Counted from the first letter of the stretch, positions 1-12,267 are shown. The stretch: DNA of 64,000 nucleotides from Xiphydria camelus (GCA_963678675.1 OY783192.1:39400906-39464905), one strand, 5' to 3'. Numbers and translations: made by a program. The notes: a model not told the origin generated them from the letters alone.

Positions 1-422
1 ACCGTAAGATGAGCCTCTCGCTATTCTCGGGCCATGAGAACGTCGCAGCATCCCCTCTTCTTCCTACCTACCCTATCTCATTCCTCGAGTGACCTACCTT
101 CTACAGGAATATACGCATAAAGAAAGAAATATACCAACGACGAGGATTTCTAAAATGCATGAGTTTTAATTTGAGGGAGCTTTGAAAAGCCCGCGTTCTT
201 TTGCGGAAATTAAACCAATCGGAATGCTTCAAGACAGTGTTCATAACTGACAGATAAAACAGTATTGAAATACGCTACTATTCGGATAACTGTTAGATAG
301 TTATCTGACACATTTAACTGGACATTGATAAACCGGCCCTGAGTCGACCGTAGACCGTAGCTAAACGGTCCAACATAGGTAAACAGGTGCCCTAGAATCG
401 TCACACGGACACACACCGCAGA
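1..422. other. Upstream region of ALKBH4, no gene seen
   Basis: No convincing coding sequence in either direction. The short open frames here have no recognisable motifs and overlap one another. The stretch presumably holds the ALKBH4 promoter and 5' UTR, but I see no clear TATA box or initiator to place it. Confidence 0.4.
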
Positions 423-1732
423 ATGGAAACTGCTCGCCCTTGCGGTTGTAAGGGAATTCGCACGTGTCTCATATGCGAAAAGAAATATAGAATATCGAAA
501 CCTGCGCTTGAAAGTGAACTGAAAGTAAGTCTCCTCACGTTAATTAAATATGAGATACGAGGTATGTTCTCTAGATCTGCGGTTGCATTCGTAACGTTAC
601 ACGTCACTTTTTCGTAGAAGGCAAAATGCTACGTTTACTGTCCCCACTGCAACAAGGCATGGCCTGGTTGGAACGTCGAACTCTTGGAACAACACCCTCA
701 TCATGTCGGAGAACCGATTCATTTTCCAGGGGCCTATATAAAGGTACGTATTAGGGTCGAGCTCGGACTTGGCACACGCGTTACGATTCATTTCCCGTTT
801 TAACCATCGATTCGACGACTCGCGCTATATTTCCAGCCCGATTTCTTAGACGAGAAGGAAGCAAATTTATTAATGGCAAAACTCGATTCTTCGCCATGGG
901 ATCCTTCGCAGAGCGGTCGTAGGAAGCAGGTATGAAAGTCGTCTTTTACAAAACATACGATACCATATTATACATATAACGCAATGGTGAAACGTTTTGA
1001 GAGGGTGTAACATCGTCAAATTCTTTGGTTCGTTTCTAGAATTATGGACCCAAATGTAACTTCAAGAAACGTCGACTCGCGTTGGGTTCCTTTGCAGGTT
1101 TTCCAGAGAGTACTAAGTTTGTTCAGGAGAAATTGCAAAGAATTTCTTTACTGCACGATTTTCGAACAATCGAGCAGTGTACCCTGGAATACGATCCGGA
1201 TCGAGGAGCATCAGTCGATCCTCACATCGACGATTGTTGGATTTGGGGAGAACGTGTAGTGACCGTCAATGTTACGGGAGACTGTGTATTGACCATGATA
1301 CGGTATCATGGTCCTGCAACACGTTATAACTTAACGGACATTGCAGCTTACCCTCCTGTTGTCAATGTTGCTCAAATTCAGGACAATGCGGAAGAACTCT
1401 GTTCTGCCAAGGAAGGCAAGGTAATTGTACGATTACCGATGCCTGCAAAATCATTGGTGGTGCTTTACGGTGACGCGAGGTAGATTGCATTTCTGTTCGT
1501 TTCCTATAAAACACACATTTACTACACTGTTTTTGATGAAACCATGAAGATGTTCTCATCACTTTTGAATACAACCTGCAGGTACAAGTGGGAGCATGCT
1601 GTATTGAGAGAAGATGTGAGTGTGCGCCGCGTTTGTCTCGCGTACCGAGAGTTTACGCCTCTTTACCTCGACGGTGGTACGCACTTTGAAGAAGCATCGC
1701 AGATCCTTGAAAGAGCATCAAACTTTTGGTAA
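423..1732 (+). CDS. ALKBH4: ALKBH4-like 2-oxoglutarate/Fe(II) dioxygenase
   Basis: Five coding exons: 423-524, about 617-744, 837-929, 1042-1479 and 1582-1732. All have GT-AG borders and join in frame; the last codon split (AG|G, Arg) confirms the 1479/1582 junction. The protein opens with a cysteine cluster CGCKGIRTCLICE, the hallmark of ALKBH4, followed by a second Cys/His pair (CPHCNKAW). The dioxygenase core has the iron-binding H-x-D motif in DPHIDDCWIWGER, then VVTVNVTGDCVLT, and near the C-terminus KWEHAV and an RR-V-L-YREF segment that supply the second iron histidine and 2-oxoglutarate arginines. Family knowledge: ALKBH4 is an AlkB-fold demethylase linked to actin and nucleic-acid demethylation. 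All catalytic residues seem present, so it should be active. Start chosen because the ATG sits six residues before the conserved cysteines. Confidence 0.93.
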
Positions 1733-2570
1733 TGCAGTTTTCACGTTATTAGTTTTCTACATCGAATTGACTCTTGGCACGTTGACTTCGACGCCGCGTA
1801 TCATCCGAAAGAGGTTTTTGACGCGTTGATGAGGGGATCAGGGCATAAAGTTTCATTGGAATTTGGAGTAAAAGTTTTCGTCTGAATCCTCGGGGACGAT
1901 TACAATACCTATATTATAATATATAGATCCCCCCCGTAAAGGGGTCTCTCCGTAAAGGTGAACCAGAGAGAGTAAAGGGCTACGAGATGATGATAATGAT
2001 AATAATAATAATAATAAATATTCATCGTCATTACTCGCACATCTACTCGCTCAAGTAAACTAGACGCGCCAAGTTCTCACGATTGCGATTTTTTTTCAAT
2101 CTTGCAAAATTATCATTTTTACGAGCGTGCGTAAGTACTCGCGATAAACCTTACGCGACGAATCAGACCTTGAGTCGAATCAACCTTCGGTTCGACCGAA
2201 TCAGTTCTATTCTCAAGTCCGTTGCACTCGTAGCGATGCCTATCCGGTAAAAACGCGGTGGACCGCGCGAATCGAACAAGTCATCCCCCCCTGTTTCGTT
2301 TTTAGATAATTCGCCCGCGTACACTGTAATCCCTCTTTCCCCAGTTAACAGCGAAAATTTGCACGTGTTTTTTCTCGAGTAGTTTTAGTCAACGCGTGTG
2401 TTACCGAAGGTGCCGGAGTTTCTGAGAGCGTCGTTATTTCGATAACGCCCACCTTTAAAAGCGGTCCCCTCTATAAAGTACATACGCCGCGGTATATATA
2501 TTAATTGTATTCTCGTTACCATCTACGAAACACCAACGGTTTTACGGTTTTAAGGCGCGGCAACTGGCGA

Positions 2571-3637
2571 CTAATAATTAATGTCGTTTTTGAGCGGATA
2601 GTCGGACGATTGCATATAAATTACGGGAAATGTCGTAACCGGGTCCGACTTGCCGAGTGGTTCGTATCCATTGACGAGGCTCTCACGAAGTTCCCAGCGA
2701 CGTCTCTCCCTCTCGGTCTTTTGCCGCCTTATCGCTCGACCCAACATGCATGCGAAAGTTATTCCCGTGAGCTGTATACAATACGAAAGAACGTTCTTTA
2801 ATCGTTTTTATAAGAAAGCGGAGCGATCGGTAAATATTGCGATAGTGATTTCGGCACGAACCTGAATGAGCGCGATGGCGATCGCGCCAGTTCCTAGATA
2901 CAATGCGCTGCGATGAACAATTATAGCGAGACGCCCGATGCAGCCGTCTTCGTAGAGAACGGCGCAATCGGTGGAATTATCGTACAAGCCTATTCGCGTG
3001 GTCAGGGCGCAACACGAGTCGGGTACGCTCATTTTTTTCTTGCTCTCGGGCAGCAGACCGTTCCAATCCGAGTAGCTATCGTAGCCGCAGCAACGCAACT
3101 GGAAGAAATTCATCGTTCTCGGTACGTAGGCTGGCCATTAAATCTCGAGAGATTCAAGTGCGACCTACCTTCGATTGCATAAAATCTACCGCGACGCGAG
3201 CTTCGCTATTCGATCCGTATTCGTGCATGGTAACGTTGATCTTGTCAGCCAAAAGATCCTTTATACCACCTTGCAGGGCGTACGCGGCGATAGCAGCCGC
3301 GAGCTCCAAGATTAACACTAGCGCCAGAGATACTGCAAACTGTGCACAGGGAATAGATTTGTTGAGATTTTCCCGTCTCTGCCCGCAAACGATCACAAGT
3401 TTTCCCGCGATAATCTCTCCAATTTTCACATCTCTTCTTTATACTCACCACTAAGACCATGCAGGTGCTCTCTTTGAGCGCGCCGCAACAACCCAGAAAC
3501 GCGACGACGAACACGAAGACGCCGACGACGATGAGGAGTGTGGCGGGCGAGAAATAGCTTGGGTCCAAAAAGTGGGCGAAGTTTTCGTAAACCGCGTAGA
3601 TGGTAGTGCCGACGGAAATGATCATCACCCCCGTTAG
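2571..3637 (-). CDS. Tetraspanin (first of cluster); first coding exon not local
   Basis: Four in-frame exons on the minus strand: 3449-3637, 3169-3339, 2862-3098 and 2571-2771 (189, 171, 237 and 201 nt, all phase 0). They encode TM2 onwards (LTGVMIISVGT), TM3 (FAVSLALVLILELAAAIAAY), the large extracellular loop with the CCG motif (LRCCGYDSYSDW), a PDSCC motif and further cysteines, TM4 (YLGTGAIAIALIQLTG), and a long basic cytoplasmic tail with RRQKTERERRRWELRE and NGYEPLGKSDP. The GCCGALKES intracellular loop is typical. The exon for the N-terminus and TM1 is missing nearby; the next phase-0 tetraspanin first exon upstream is 9485-9562. Tetraspanins organise membrane microdomains and partner with integrins and other receptors. 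The long tail sets this copy apart from the other two. Confidence 0.9.
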
Positions 3638-3684
3638 CTGTTCGGAATGGAACGTGACGCGTCTAGATGGTAGCTATATCATAT

Positions 3685-3895
3685 GAGGCTACACTTACTC
3701 TCGCCAGGAAAGAAACTTGAATCACTATTATATCTGAATATCTGTGAGCTTTTGACTCATATTTTTGTATAATACTCTTTTGAAGATTATATTTCAATCT
3801 ACAACAAAGTCTTGTATCGATATAGGCCAAAAATTTATAAATAATGAGATATAACAGTGATTGAAGTTTCTTTCCTGGCGAGTAAGTTTAGCCTC
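3685..3895. mobile_element. Foldback MITE, about 211 bp
   Basis: Two inverted arms of roughly 50 bp. The left arm reads GAGGCTACACTTACTCTCGC and the right arm is its near-perfect reverse complement ending in TTTAGCCTC. An AT-rich loop lies between them and there is no coding capacity. It sits only about 48 bp upstream of the splice acceptor of the first recognised exon of the neighbouring tetraspanin. Confidence 0.75.
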
Positions 3896-6266
3896 GTACA
3901 CGGGGTATAGTTTAACGATATTCTTCGAGACACGCGACGAGAAGCTCTTTACGCGTCGAACGCATTCGCGACTCCTTTCAGACTCTCGTTCATGGTTCTT
4001 TTATCGTTTCACGCGATAGATGCATATTCGCGACTATGACTCTAATTGAGGAGGGACAGGTTGAAAACGCAATTCTTGAAATAGGGACTATTGCAATTCT
4101 TGAAATCTAATGAGTTGAAGAGCGTCGATAACAAAATTGTCACGTATAATATGACAAATTGCAGAGATCACACCCATTACTATAAACTACAATCACCAGC
4201 ACACTGGCTGTACCATGGTCCACGTAAACTTTTGAAATTTCTGAAAAGTTTCAAGGCGTGGAGTAAATGAATTTCCATCGAAAGGGGTACCTCCTTAATT
4301 TTCCCAGTTGCTATAGGTACCTATATCAGCTGTTGTCGAGAAAGATCAGCATTATTCGCTACGCGATATCGCGTTGCCTTATCTATGTCGAAGATCAATC
4401 TGCAGCCGAGTAGCTCTAGTCGCACGGCGCGACAGCAGTGCGTCGCCGATTGTGTTTTGCGCGTCTACGTGCATACATGTGTACATCTATCTGATGTGCT
4501 TGTCGAAATGAATGCTTCGAGCCATACACACCACATACATACGTATGTACGTCGCGTGTACCGTAATAGTGGTCGTACTGTACTTTGCACCGCTATCGCG
4601 TGCAACTTAAGTACTCGTCAATTCTACGCATCGCTGGAACAGCGAATCTGCATTTATCGAGGGGTCTACGGTGCTCCGGTACAGGAAGTATGTAAAGCGC
4701 AGAGTTAGGCGAGTTCCGATCTAGCTCAAGCGATGCGTGTATCTAGGTACTAGGTACACGAGGTACGAGCGTGCGTGTACGTTCGTGCAAAAAGCTTTTA
4801 CAAATGACGCGTTGAAAAATGTTCGTGCCACGTTGCAAACGCGGATGTCGTTATTTTTATGATGTGCTTTATTTTAGCCATAAGAGAGCGCATTCCTATT
4901 CTCTCGATTCCTTAGATACATGTACACATACGCTCGCATTCGTCGCGTACTCGCGCTAGGTACTGCTCGCTGTTGCTGCTACCTGGTGCAATACCGACGG
5001 TATCTACTCTTCAGCTCAATCGGAGATCGCTCGCCCAACGCATCTCGACATCGCGAATTCAAATGTGAACGGTACAACTTGGCGCAATCGGAGGATATAA
5101 TATCAAGGTTTTTGACGATATACAGACCACGAAGAGCGAGTTGACCGCGCAGAGGAGATATTTGATGCACCTAAGGCCCACATCGAGATGCGTCGGTGCC
5201 ATGTTGGATGGGCGTTAACAATGATCGTGCCACCAGATATTGTTCGTTGCGAGTTTAGGTCCGCCCGCTTGGCCTTTCAAAGCACTGACTAACTATGGCG
5301 ACGCCAGTCTAGTCGGCCGATCAGGTGCGCCGCTATCTACTGATAATAATAACGGAAACATACGAAGTTGTCTGTAATTCCTCCACGACACCGCGACGAG
5401 AGGGAAATAATCGTACATATTATTATTATTATCATCGTCATCATCATTACTGTCGTTATCATGAGACTGCCTCACCGAGGGGAAACGCGCAATAATTATC
5501 GTCGATACGTGTTCTGATGACAGCAGGGCTCCGCAGTAATTGCAAATTTTTTCGATTTCTGTAGCAATGCGTCAGATTTGAAAGAATTGAGGGTGTAAGT
5601 CGCATACGAATTTTATCCGATACTACACAGCGGATTAAGATATCACGGGCATACGCGAAAGTGTAACCGATAAATTCGGGTACGCTTATCCAGTAAAATT
5701 TTTACTAATGTGACGTAATTGCGCCGGGCAAACCTGCAATAATATTAATTTTCACGAGTGAGATCACACGGTCCGCCGCGCTTTCCCCCCACGTAACCGA
5801 TAATTGCGTCAGTTTGAGTATCACCGCGAGAATACATTCATAGGTGTTCATAAGTATAATGCATTTTATTATAAACAAATTTCGATCACATCTCACACGG
5901 CGCACGATATTTTACATATCCAATTAATGTCGTACATAGATGTATCTAATCGCATACGCTCTTTGATATCCAAGGTGTCCATACAACATTTAGATGACGC
6001 GTCTACGGCACGTAGTCAGTGTGTAGATATTGGGCGGGCACTTGGATATTCAAATGTGGTTCAGAAAATAGTGTGTTGTCTGAGATAACGACAACAATAG
6101 TCCTGTTTTCGTAGGTATGGTCACTGTGGTATTGCAATAATAAGTTATTACGCCAACGGAAAAAAAAAAATGTTGTTTGCAGGCCATAGGAGAATGATTA
6201 TACCTAGATTACGATAAATCCTGCGACGATCTCGAACCTGTCGTTGAACGAACTCGTCGTTTGTCG
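3896..6266. other. Intergenic, no gene recognised
   Basis: Searched on both strands for a tetraspanin first exon (a CVKYL-like stretch followed by a donor) and for other genes; none seen. It contains tracts of tatg/tac microsatellite and a short run of ATTATT/CATC repeats near 5418-5455. The open frames here lack motifs. Confidence 0.4.
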
Positions 6267-9200
6267 CTACACAGTTTCGTAACTATTCCTGATGGATCGC
6301 GCCAAGTAGAGCGAGAACCAAATGCCGATCGCCTGAAAGAATAATGGTACATACGATCACTTCCTTTCCCCTCGGCCGTATCCATTCACCTTTCTACCTT
6401 ACTTATATGGACGACCCCGCCTCCTCCTCCCTTCGAAATCTTCTTAAATTTTCATAAAAGGTGTAGAAGAATACGCGCATCGGATTGCATACGCACCTGA
6501 ACGAAAGCAATACCGATTCCGACACCACCTAGTTGAACGGCGTGTGACTTGATGACGACGAGGAATTGGGGAAGACATCCTACTTTGTAGACGTTGATCG
6601 TATCGACAGTGCAGCTGGTTTTGTTCGTCTCAAAGTTTTCCGAGGGGCAGCAAGACGAGGGGAGCTCGGTCGAATTGAACAAGTCGGAATGATCCTTCCA
6701 ATCGGTCATGTTCGTTGTACCGCAACACTGGAACTACGGACGCACCTGATCTCATATCACTCGTCAAGTCATTGCGATCGAGTTCGGGCAGACTGTTCGA
6801 TGCCAATCGGTGGAGGGTGAGGTACCAACGAGGGCCGGCGACTATGGTATACGGAGAGTATGGAGCATTCCGCACTGAAGAAATTTCAGGGTGTGGAAAT
6901 CCAGGCATATAAACCTCTCCTCCCAATTGTCAAACCAAACCCAAGAAAGACGCAAGTCGCCGGCCCTGGTGCAGACAATGACTTACTTTCTTTTGAAGCG
7001 CATTCCAACCAGCGGTAATTTCGTCATTCTCACCGCCGTACAACTTCATAGTCGCAAGCATCTTTTCGTTGATAACCGATGCCGCGCGGTTTCTCAATAC
7101 ATAGCCAGAAATTCCACCTGATAACTCCAGAATGAAGACCAAGATCATCAGCGTGATAAACTGTCGGATGAGATTTCACATTCATTAAGCGGATCAACGA
7201 TTTCGATCGTTGATGTCTGCGTACAATTCGCTTTTTCGTATCTATGTATACTCGGCGATAGCTGAGGTGCAGGATGCGCTCACCGTAACTACCATGCAAT
7301 AGTTTTCGCGAACGGCCCCGCAACATCCGAAAAAAGCGACGATGAAGATTATCACCCCGATGGCTACAAGGAGCGACGGAACGGATAAGAACCTATTGTC
7401 GAGGAAGTGGTAGTAGCCATGGTAGACTCCGAGTATCACCGTTCCTATGGAGAGCAAAATGATGCCCGTAATCTGCGTAGAGAAAGGAAAAAAGTATCTG
7501 TAAACGTACATGCCCGGATAGACTTGTACGAGCAATATGCATTCATACAAATTATAATAATTGATCGTTTAAAAGTCTACGTTTGTTTGTTTTGCCGCAT
7601 GAGTTTGTAAAAATAATTGTTAAATTGTTAAATTTACATTATAGCGTGATTCAAATTAATCGTTGTATTTATCGTAGCAACATATTTACGAAAAATTATT
7701 CCAGTATAAAGTATACCTATATATTTAGAACTTTATTTGTATTGTTTTGAAATCATTTCATGTCGTAAATATGTATAAAACGCACGATCTTGATGCATTA
7801 GATTTATGTCAATACTACCTAAGATTGCTGTACAACTTATTAGCATGTACATTTGTCTATCTGGTTACAGTTTGTGAACTTTCGTTCTTCCGCGTGCTGC
7901 GCTACGGTTCGCTCGTTCGTCCGTTCGTTCGTTCGTTTATATACATACATAAATATGTATTTGTTAATCGCGAGATGACCCTTATTACGACAGGCATTCT
8001 TCTGGCTTCCACGCGTCCTGGTTTTTTTTCCTTTTCTCTGTACCGCCCGCCGGTGCGATATAACGATCGCTTTACTCGCAAATAGCTCTTCTACTTTTCG
8101 AGATGGGGAGAGAGAGAGAGAGAGAATAGGTATCTCAAACTTGAATCTCGCGATATTTCAAAAGGGCTGTGCTAGACGTGCGAAATTTTCAACGGGACTC
8201 AATTTTTTTGTTCATTTAAAAATTCAAAATCTCTCTCGTTGACCTGATGAAATTAAAGGGTGTAGGACAAAATGTCCACTCACGCCGGGTCGTTTGTAAG
8301 ATATCCTATGTACACGTGTGATCGTTGAAAGCATACTATAGGTATACGAGAATCTCGTCAAAGCATAGCTTTTACTCTTGCATGCGTGTACTTTGAATAG
8401 CAACATTTTGTGCCTGATGAAAGAAAAAATACAGTTTGACCGAGTTTTAACGGATGATTCGATATCTTGACGAAGTTAGTTACTTAAAACGAACAGAATC
8501 TCCAACTGCTGCGGTGTCCGAGCGGTTAAGGAGATGGACTTGAAATCCATTGGGTTCTACCCGCACAGGTTCGAATCCTGTCCGCAGCGATATATTTTTT
8601 TTTCGTTCCTCGTAAAAATGAAAGTCTGCCGCGACGATAGGCAATACGCCCGTGAATTAATATCTTTGAAAAATCATCGGAAAATATCGTAAAATCCTGA
8701 AAAAATAGTGATTTGAATGAAGTTGTTCGTTGTCGAGGCGGCAGTCATTGCACGCGCATTTCGATCGATATTTTCATTTCAATTATTGCGTGCAATCGAT
8801 AAGATTTGACGATTCGCAATTTTGTATCCTACCACGAGCACACCTCTACGTACGTTTTGCACTCGCCAGTCTGATCGTCGGGCGTTTCACTGTCAGATGA
8901 GCTGGTAGGTAGCACGTGGAAAGTTTTACATATCTCGAGAACATCGCGTTTGGAATGATATTACTCTGTACACACGCGAAATATCTCTCTTCCGGAGAGC
9001 TAATTAATCCGAATACTTTTACACTACGCGGCTCGTCATCTGGAAGTCAAAATATTATTGCAATCTTATTCCGGCAAATAACATAGGGCCTTTCAAAAAT
9101 TGTGTTTACCCGAGAACGATTCGGAAATCCCCTCGAGCGCGCGTTTGATTGAATTTCTCTTTGCAGTGTAGTACGCACGATATACATATTCTATACCGTC

Positions 9201-9562
9201 ACCGTATATGATCCAAATATAGAATCCCGTTTATCAGAGATGAAACCGAGATCACAGTGTCGTCTTAACTCGAGTGTGTACACGTAATAATATTCCATCA
9301 CTGAGTTTCGAATTGGCAGAACGGCAATAAGAATCTTCCCCGAAAGGGAGAAAGACGCTAGTCCATTTTTCGCGTTCGTTTTGAAAAACATACGGTACAC
9401 ACGCGCGTTTGTGGTTGATTTCTTTCTTTACAGCTTGCACACACACAGAGTGAGACGAGATGAACGAACGCCGAGAAAACTCACCACGAAGAGGAGGTTG
9501 AATATGAACATGAGGTACTTGACGCACTTGGGGCCTGCCGACAGTTTCATTCCGTTCACCAT
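6267..9562 (-). CDS. Tetraspanin (second of cluster)
   Basis: Five exons on the minus strand: 9485-9562, 7284-7472, 6987-7160, 6497-6733 and 6267-6332 (78, 189, 174, 237 and 66 nt), all phase 0, total 744 nt, 247 residues. The N-terminus MVNGMKLSAGPKCVKYLMF leads into TM1. TM2 starts ITGIILLSIGT, TM3 is FITLMILVFILELSGGISGY. The large loop has FQCCGTTNMTDW, PSSCC and two more cysteines. TM4 ends IGIAFVQAIGIWFSLYLARS and the protein finishes IRNSYETV, like the third tetraspanin. Cytoplasmic GCCGAVREN matches the family. The 2.0 kb first intron contains a tRNA-Ser gene on the opposite strand. The first exon is compatible in phase with the neighbouring tetraspanin downstream as well. Confidence 0.93.
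8508..8589 (+). tRNA. tRNA-Ser (anticodon UGA)
   Basis: An 82-nt cloverleaf. The acceptor stem GCTGCGG pairs with CCGCAGC and the discriminator base is G. The anticodon stem is ATGGA/TCCAT with loop CTTGAAA, so the anticodon is TGA. A long variable arm (class II, serine type) precedes the T arm ACAGGTTCGAATCCTGT. Both internal promoter boxes (GGTGTCCGAGCGG... and GGTTCGAATCC) are intact and a T-run begins about 5 nt downstream, as expected for RNA polymerase III termination. It lies antisense inside intron 1 of the second tetraspanin. Confidence 0.96.
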
Positions 9563-10204
9563 GCTGCTGCGCGACACTAACCGGAGGAATGATGAAGGTA
9601 TACGAGTACGGCTTTCGTCGTCAATGCACTTCTCGAGCGTCGCACGTCCTCGTCGTGATATCGCGTGTCCCGCACTGATGCCAAGCGTGCCGCGCCGACA
9701 AACACCAGTCTAGAACTCGTGAGCGTTTGTCATATGATCTTTGAGAGCGTATGTATTTCGTTCGGACGTGCGTCTGTGTGCGTACGCTCTTTCGGTTTTC
9801 CCCTGTGTTGTTACGCATGCGTGTGAGTTTCGAGCACAAACGTCTACAATCTGCGTCAAGGGAAGATGGACCGAGAAACAATCTAGTCCCTCGATTCCTG
9901 CGCTAGTCGGTGCAAGTCGATCGATCGTTCTTCGAGATATTCTTGTAGTACATTCAAATTTATGCCCGGTAGCCGCGAGGTTCTCGGTAGTACGCAGTAC
10001 GAGGTACGTGGAATGAGCATGTGCATAAACATGCGTGTACAAGCATGCGACGCGGTTATACCGCGTAAAAATGTGCGCGTATATATGTGTCCTGCAGGAT
10101 TGGACGAGGACGAGGACTGTGCGACTGACGTGGCCAGCCTACCTAGGTATACCTACAAACGAGGAAAAGCTGAACTCCCTCTCGCGGTAGTCGTTGCAAG
10201 TCCA

Positions 10205-10642
10205 TACCGAATGTCCGAGCCCAAACCGCTCAAGCGCCGATACCTATGGCCGATAACTTGAAATTTTTTTTCGGCAGCGTTTGCCGACCGTTGAAAATTT
10301 GATAGTTACAGATGGCTTGAGAAGAGTGCGCTGTGTGTACTGCGTGAGAGCTTAAAGTGTAAAACGTCCGATTTCTCGATAGCTGTCAATTCGGGAGATC
10401 GAAGTGTTTCGTCTATTATTCAATACTTCGATCTTTCGAATTGACAGTTACGAGTTGACAGTGACGAGAAATCGGACGTTTTACCTACACTTTAAGCTCT
10501 CACGCAGTACACACAGCGCACTCTTCTCAAGCCATCTGTAACTATCAAATTTTCAACGGTCGGCAAACGCTGCCGAAAAAAAATTTCAAGTTATCGGCCA
10601 TAGGTATCGGCGCTTGAGCGGTTTGGGCTCGGACATTCGGTA
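10205..10642. repeat. Long perfect hairpin, copy 1 (438 bp)
   Basis: A palindrome with arms of about 200 bp. The outer 56 bp (taccgaatgtccgagccc... and its complement) match without a mismatch that I can see. The centre carries TGGCTTGAGAAGAGTGCGCT and a TTCGATCT loop region. No coding capacity. It is a foldback element that would form a long double-stranded RNA if transcribed. Confidence 0.85.
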
Positions 10643-10644
10643 TT

Positions 10645-11036
10645 GTATGTACCGTATGTATCATCCCGAATTAAACAAGCAGAGATACCGACATTGTCGA
10701 AAACTTTACCGACGGTCAAGAATTTTATAGTTAGAGTTGGCTTGAGAAGAGTGCGCTGTGTGTGCTGCGTGAGAGCGAAAAGTGTCAAACGTCTGATTTC
10801 CTGATAGCTGTTAATTCAAGAGATCGAAGTGTTTCGTCTATTATTCAATACTTCGATTTTCCGAATTGACAGCTATCGGGAAATCAGACGTTTGACACTT
10901 TTCGCTCTCACGCAGCACACACAGCGCACTCTTCTCAAGCCAACTCTAACTATAAAATTCTTGACCGTCGGTAAAGTTTCGGCAATGTCGGTATATCTGC
11001 TTGTTTAATTCGGGATGATACATACGGTAGGTACAT
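10645..11036. repeat. Long hairpin, copy 2 (about 392 bp)
   Basis: A second palindrome directly after the first, with arms starting tatgtaccgtatgtatcatc. Its central segment (GGCTTGAGAAGAGTGCGCTG and a TCTGATTTCC motif) is homologous to the first hairpin, while the outer arms are unrelated or strongly diverged. Together the two fill most of the spacer between divergently oriented tetraspanin genes. Confidence 0.85.
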
Positions 11037-11049
11037 ATAAGTATGTACA

Positions 11050-11188
11050 GGAATTGCGCGAGTGCGAGTGAGAACACAGGTGGAATGTATAAGAGCCTCT
11101 TTGTCGCACATTTTCCGTCCTTCTCGAACTTGTCCAGCTAGAGTGTGCGACAGAGAAACTCTTATATTATGTTCACCAGGGTTAATCT
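11050..11188. repeat. Dispersed palindromic repeat, copy 1
   Basis: It shares the block GTCCTTCTCGAACTTGTCC and GAGTGTGCGACA with the stretch near 34629-34731, and has inverted flanks (ATAAGAGCCTCTTTGTCGCAC against GTGTGCGACAGAGAAACTCTTAT). It also has an outer GTGCGAGTGAGAAC arm seen at the other end of the second copy. It is therefore one member of a small foldback family. Confidence 0.65.
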
Positions 11189-12267
11189 GCGTACATACTT
11201 CCAGCACGTGGTCAACTTTGATTTCAAAATCAAATTTACTCGTGCCCGATGAATTTTACAATGCAGTACGTATACATATAATACACACATATAAATACAT
11301 ATATTTCTTACCTCGGCTTATTTACACGTATCGCAACCGCGCGATGTATGCGACCGCGAGCTTGCGATTTCTAATCGGTTCGATGTTCGATCTCCTGGCT
11401 GTTTCGAATTTCGAGGTGTACATATAGGTATACCTATACGTAATACGTATACGTATACGTAAGATCGTGCTCTTTCGTATACCTACATACGCATATGTAC
11501 CCGCAGGTACCTTTGCGTACGATACGATACCGGTTCTCTGCGGTGAGAAATTTTACGTGCACCACACACAGCGGCAGTTCGCGACATACATACATACATG
11601 TGCAGTATGTTCGCACATGTATGTATTGTACTTACTCGACTTTTTGATGGGAAAAGTATGTGCAGATTCGGATAGCGATATGGGCTCATTCGGTGCGTAT
11701 AGTGCACAGATAATTATGTATGTATGTATATTACCGAATCACGATCGATTATAATAATACGTTATCGACGGTATAGTATACAATAGACGGCGATGCGTCA
11801 CACCACGGCATTTCAATAATTCTCCTCGAAGAATAACTGTTGTCTATTTGAAATAAAATAACGCGTAGTCGTACCGTGTCTCGCTACACGTACATATATG
11901 TACATTATGTACATCTGGAAGCTGAAAGTGGTGGCGAGCGAGACGGGTACCTATGTATGTATGTATGATGTATGTATGATGAGTATTTCATCGAGAGGGG
12001 CACACATAGCGAGCGTGTCGAAATGTGCAAGAGCTGCGCGCGCCACTCGACAGAGGTGGTACAACGAGTTGTGGTATATACACAACGCCTTACTACGACG
12101 AGAAAGTCCACCGCACTTCAGAGTGGATACTCGAGGGGTGAACGTTATTCCGTGTAACGTGTACGCGAACGTGGTTCTCTTTATTAGTTCCATTGATAAT
12201 TGCCGAGGAGTAACCCATTACCGTTGCTGGTGTTTTAGGTGCGTCGATTACAAAGTGCCAGTGCAAA

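Larger units (their letters stand above)
9563..12267. other. Divergent intergenic spacer between tetraspanins
   Basis: Apart from the hairpins at 10205-11036 and the repeat at 11050-11188, no gene is seen. It includes TATG/TACA microsatellite tracts (for example 11584-11630 and 11950-11980). It must contain the promoters of the minus-strand tetraspanin first exon (9562) and the plus-strand tetraspanin (12268). Confidence 0.5.
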
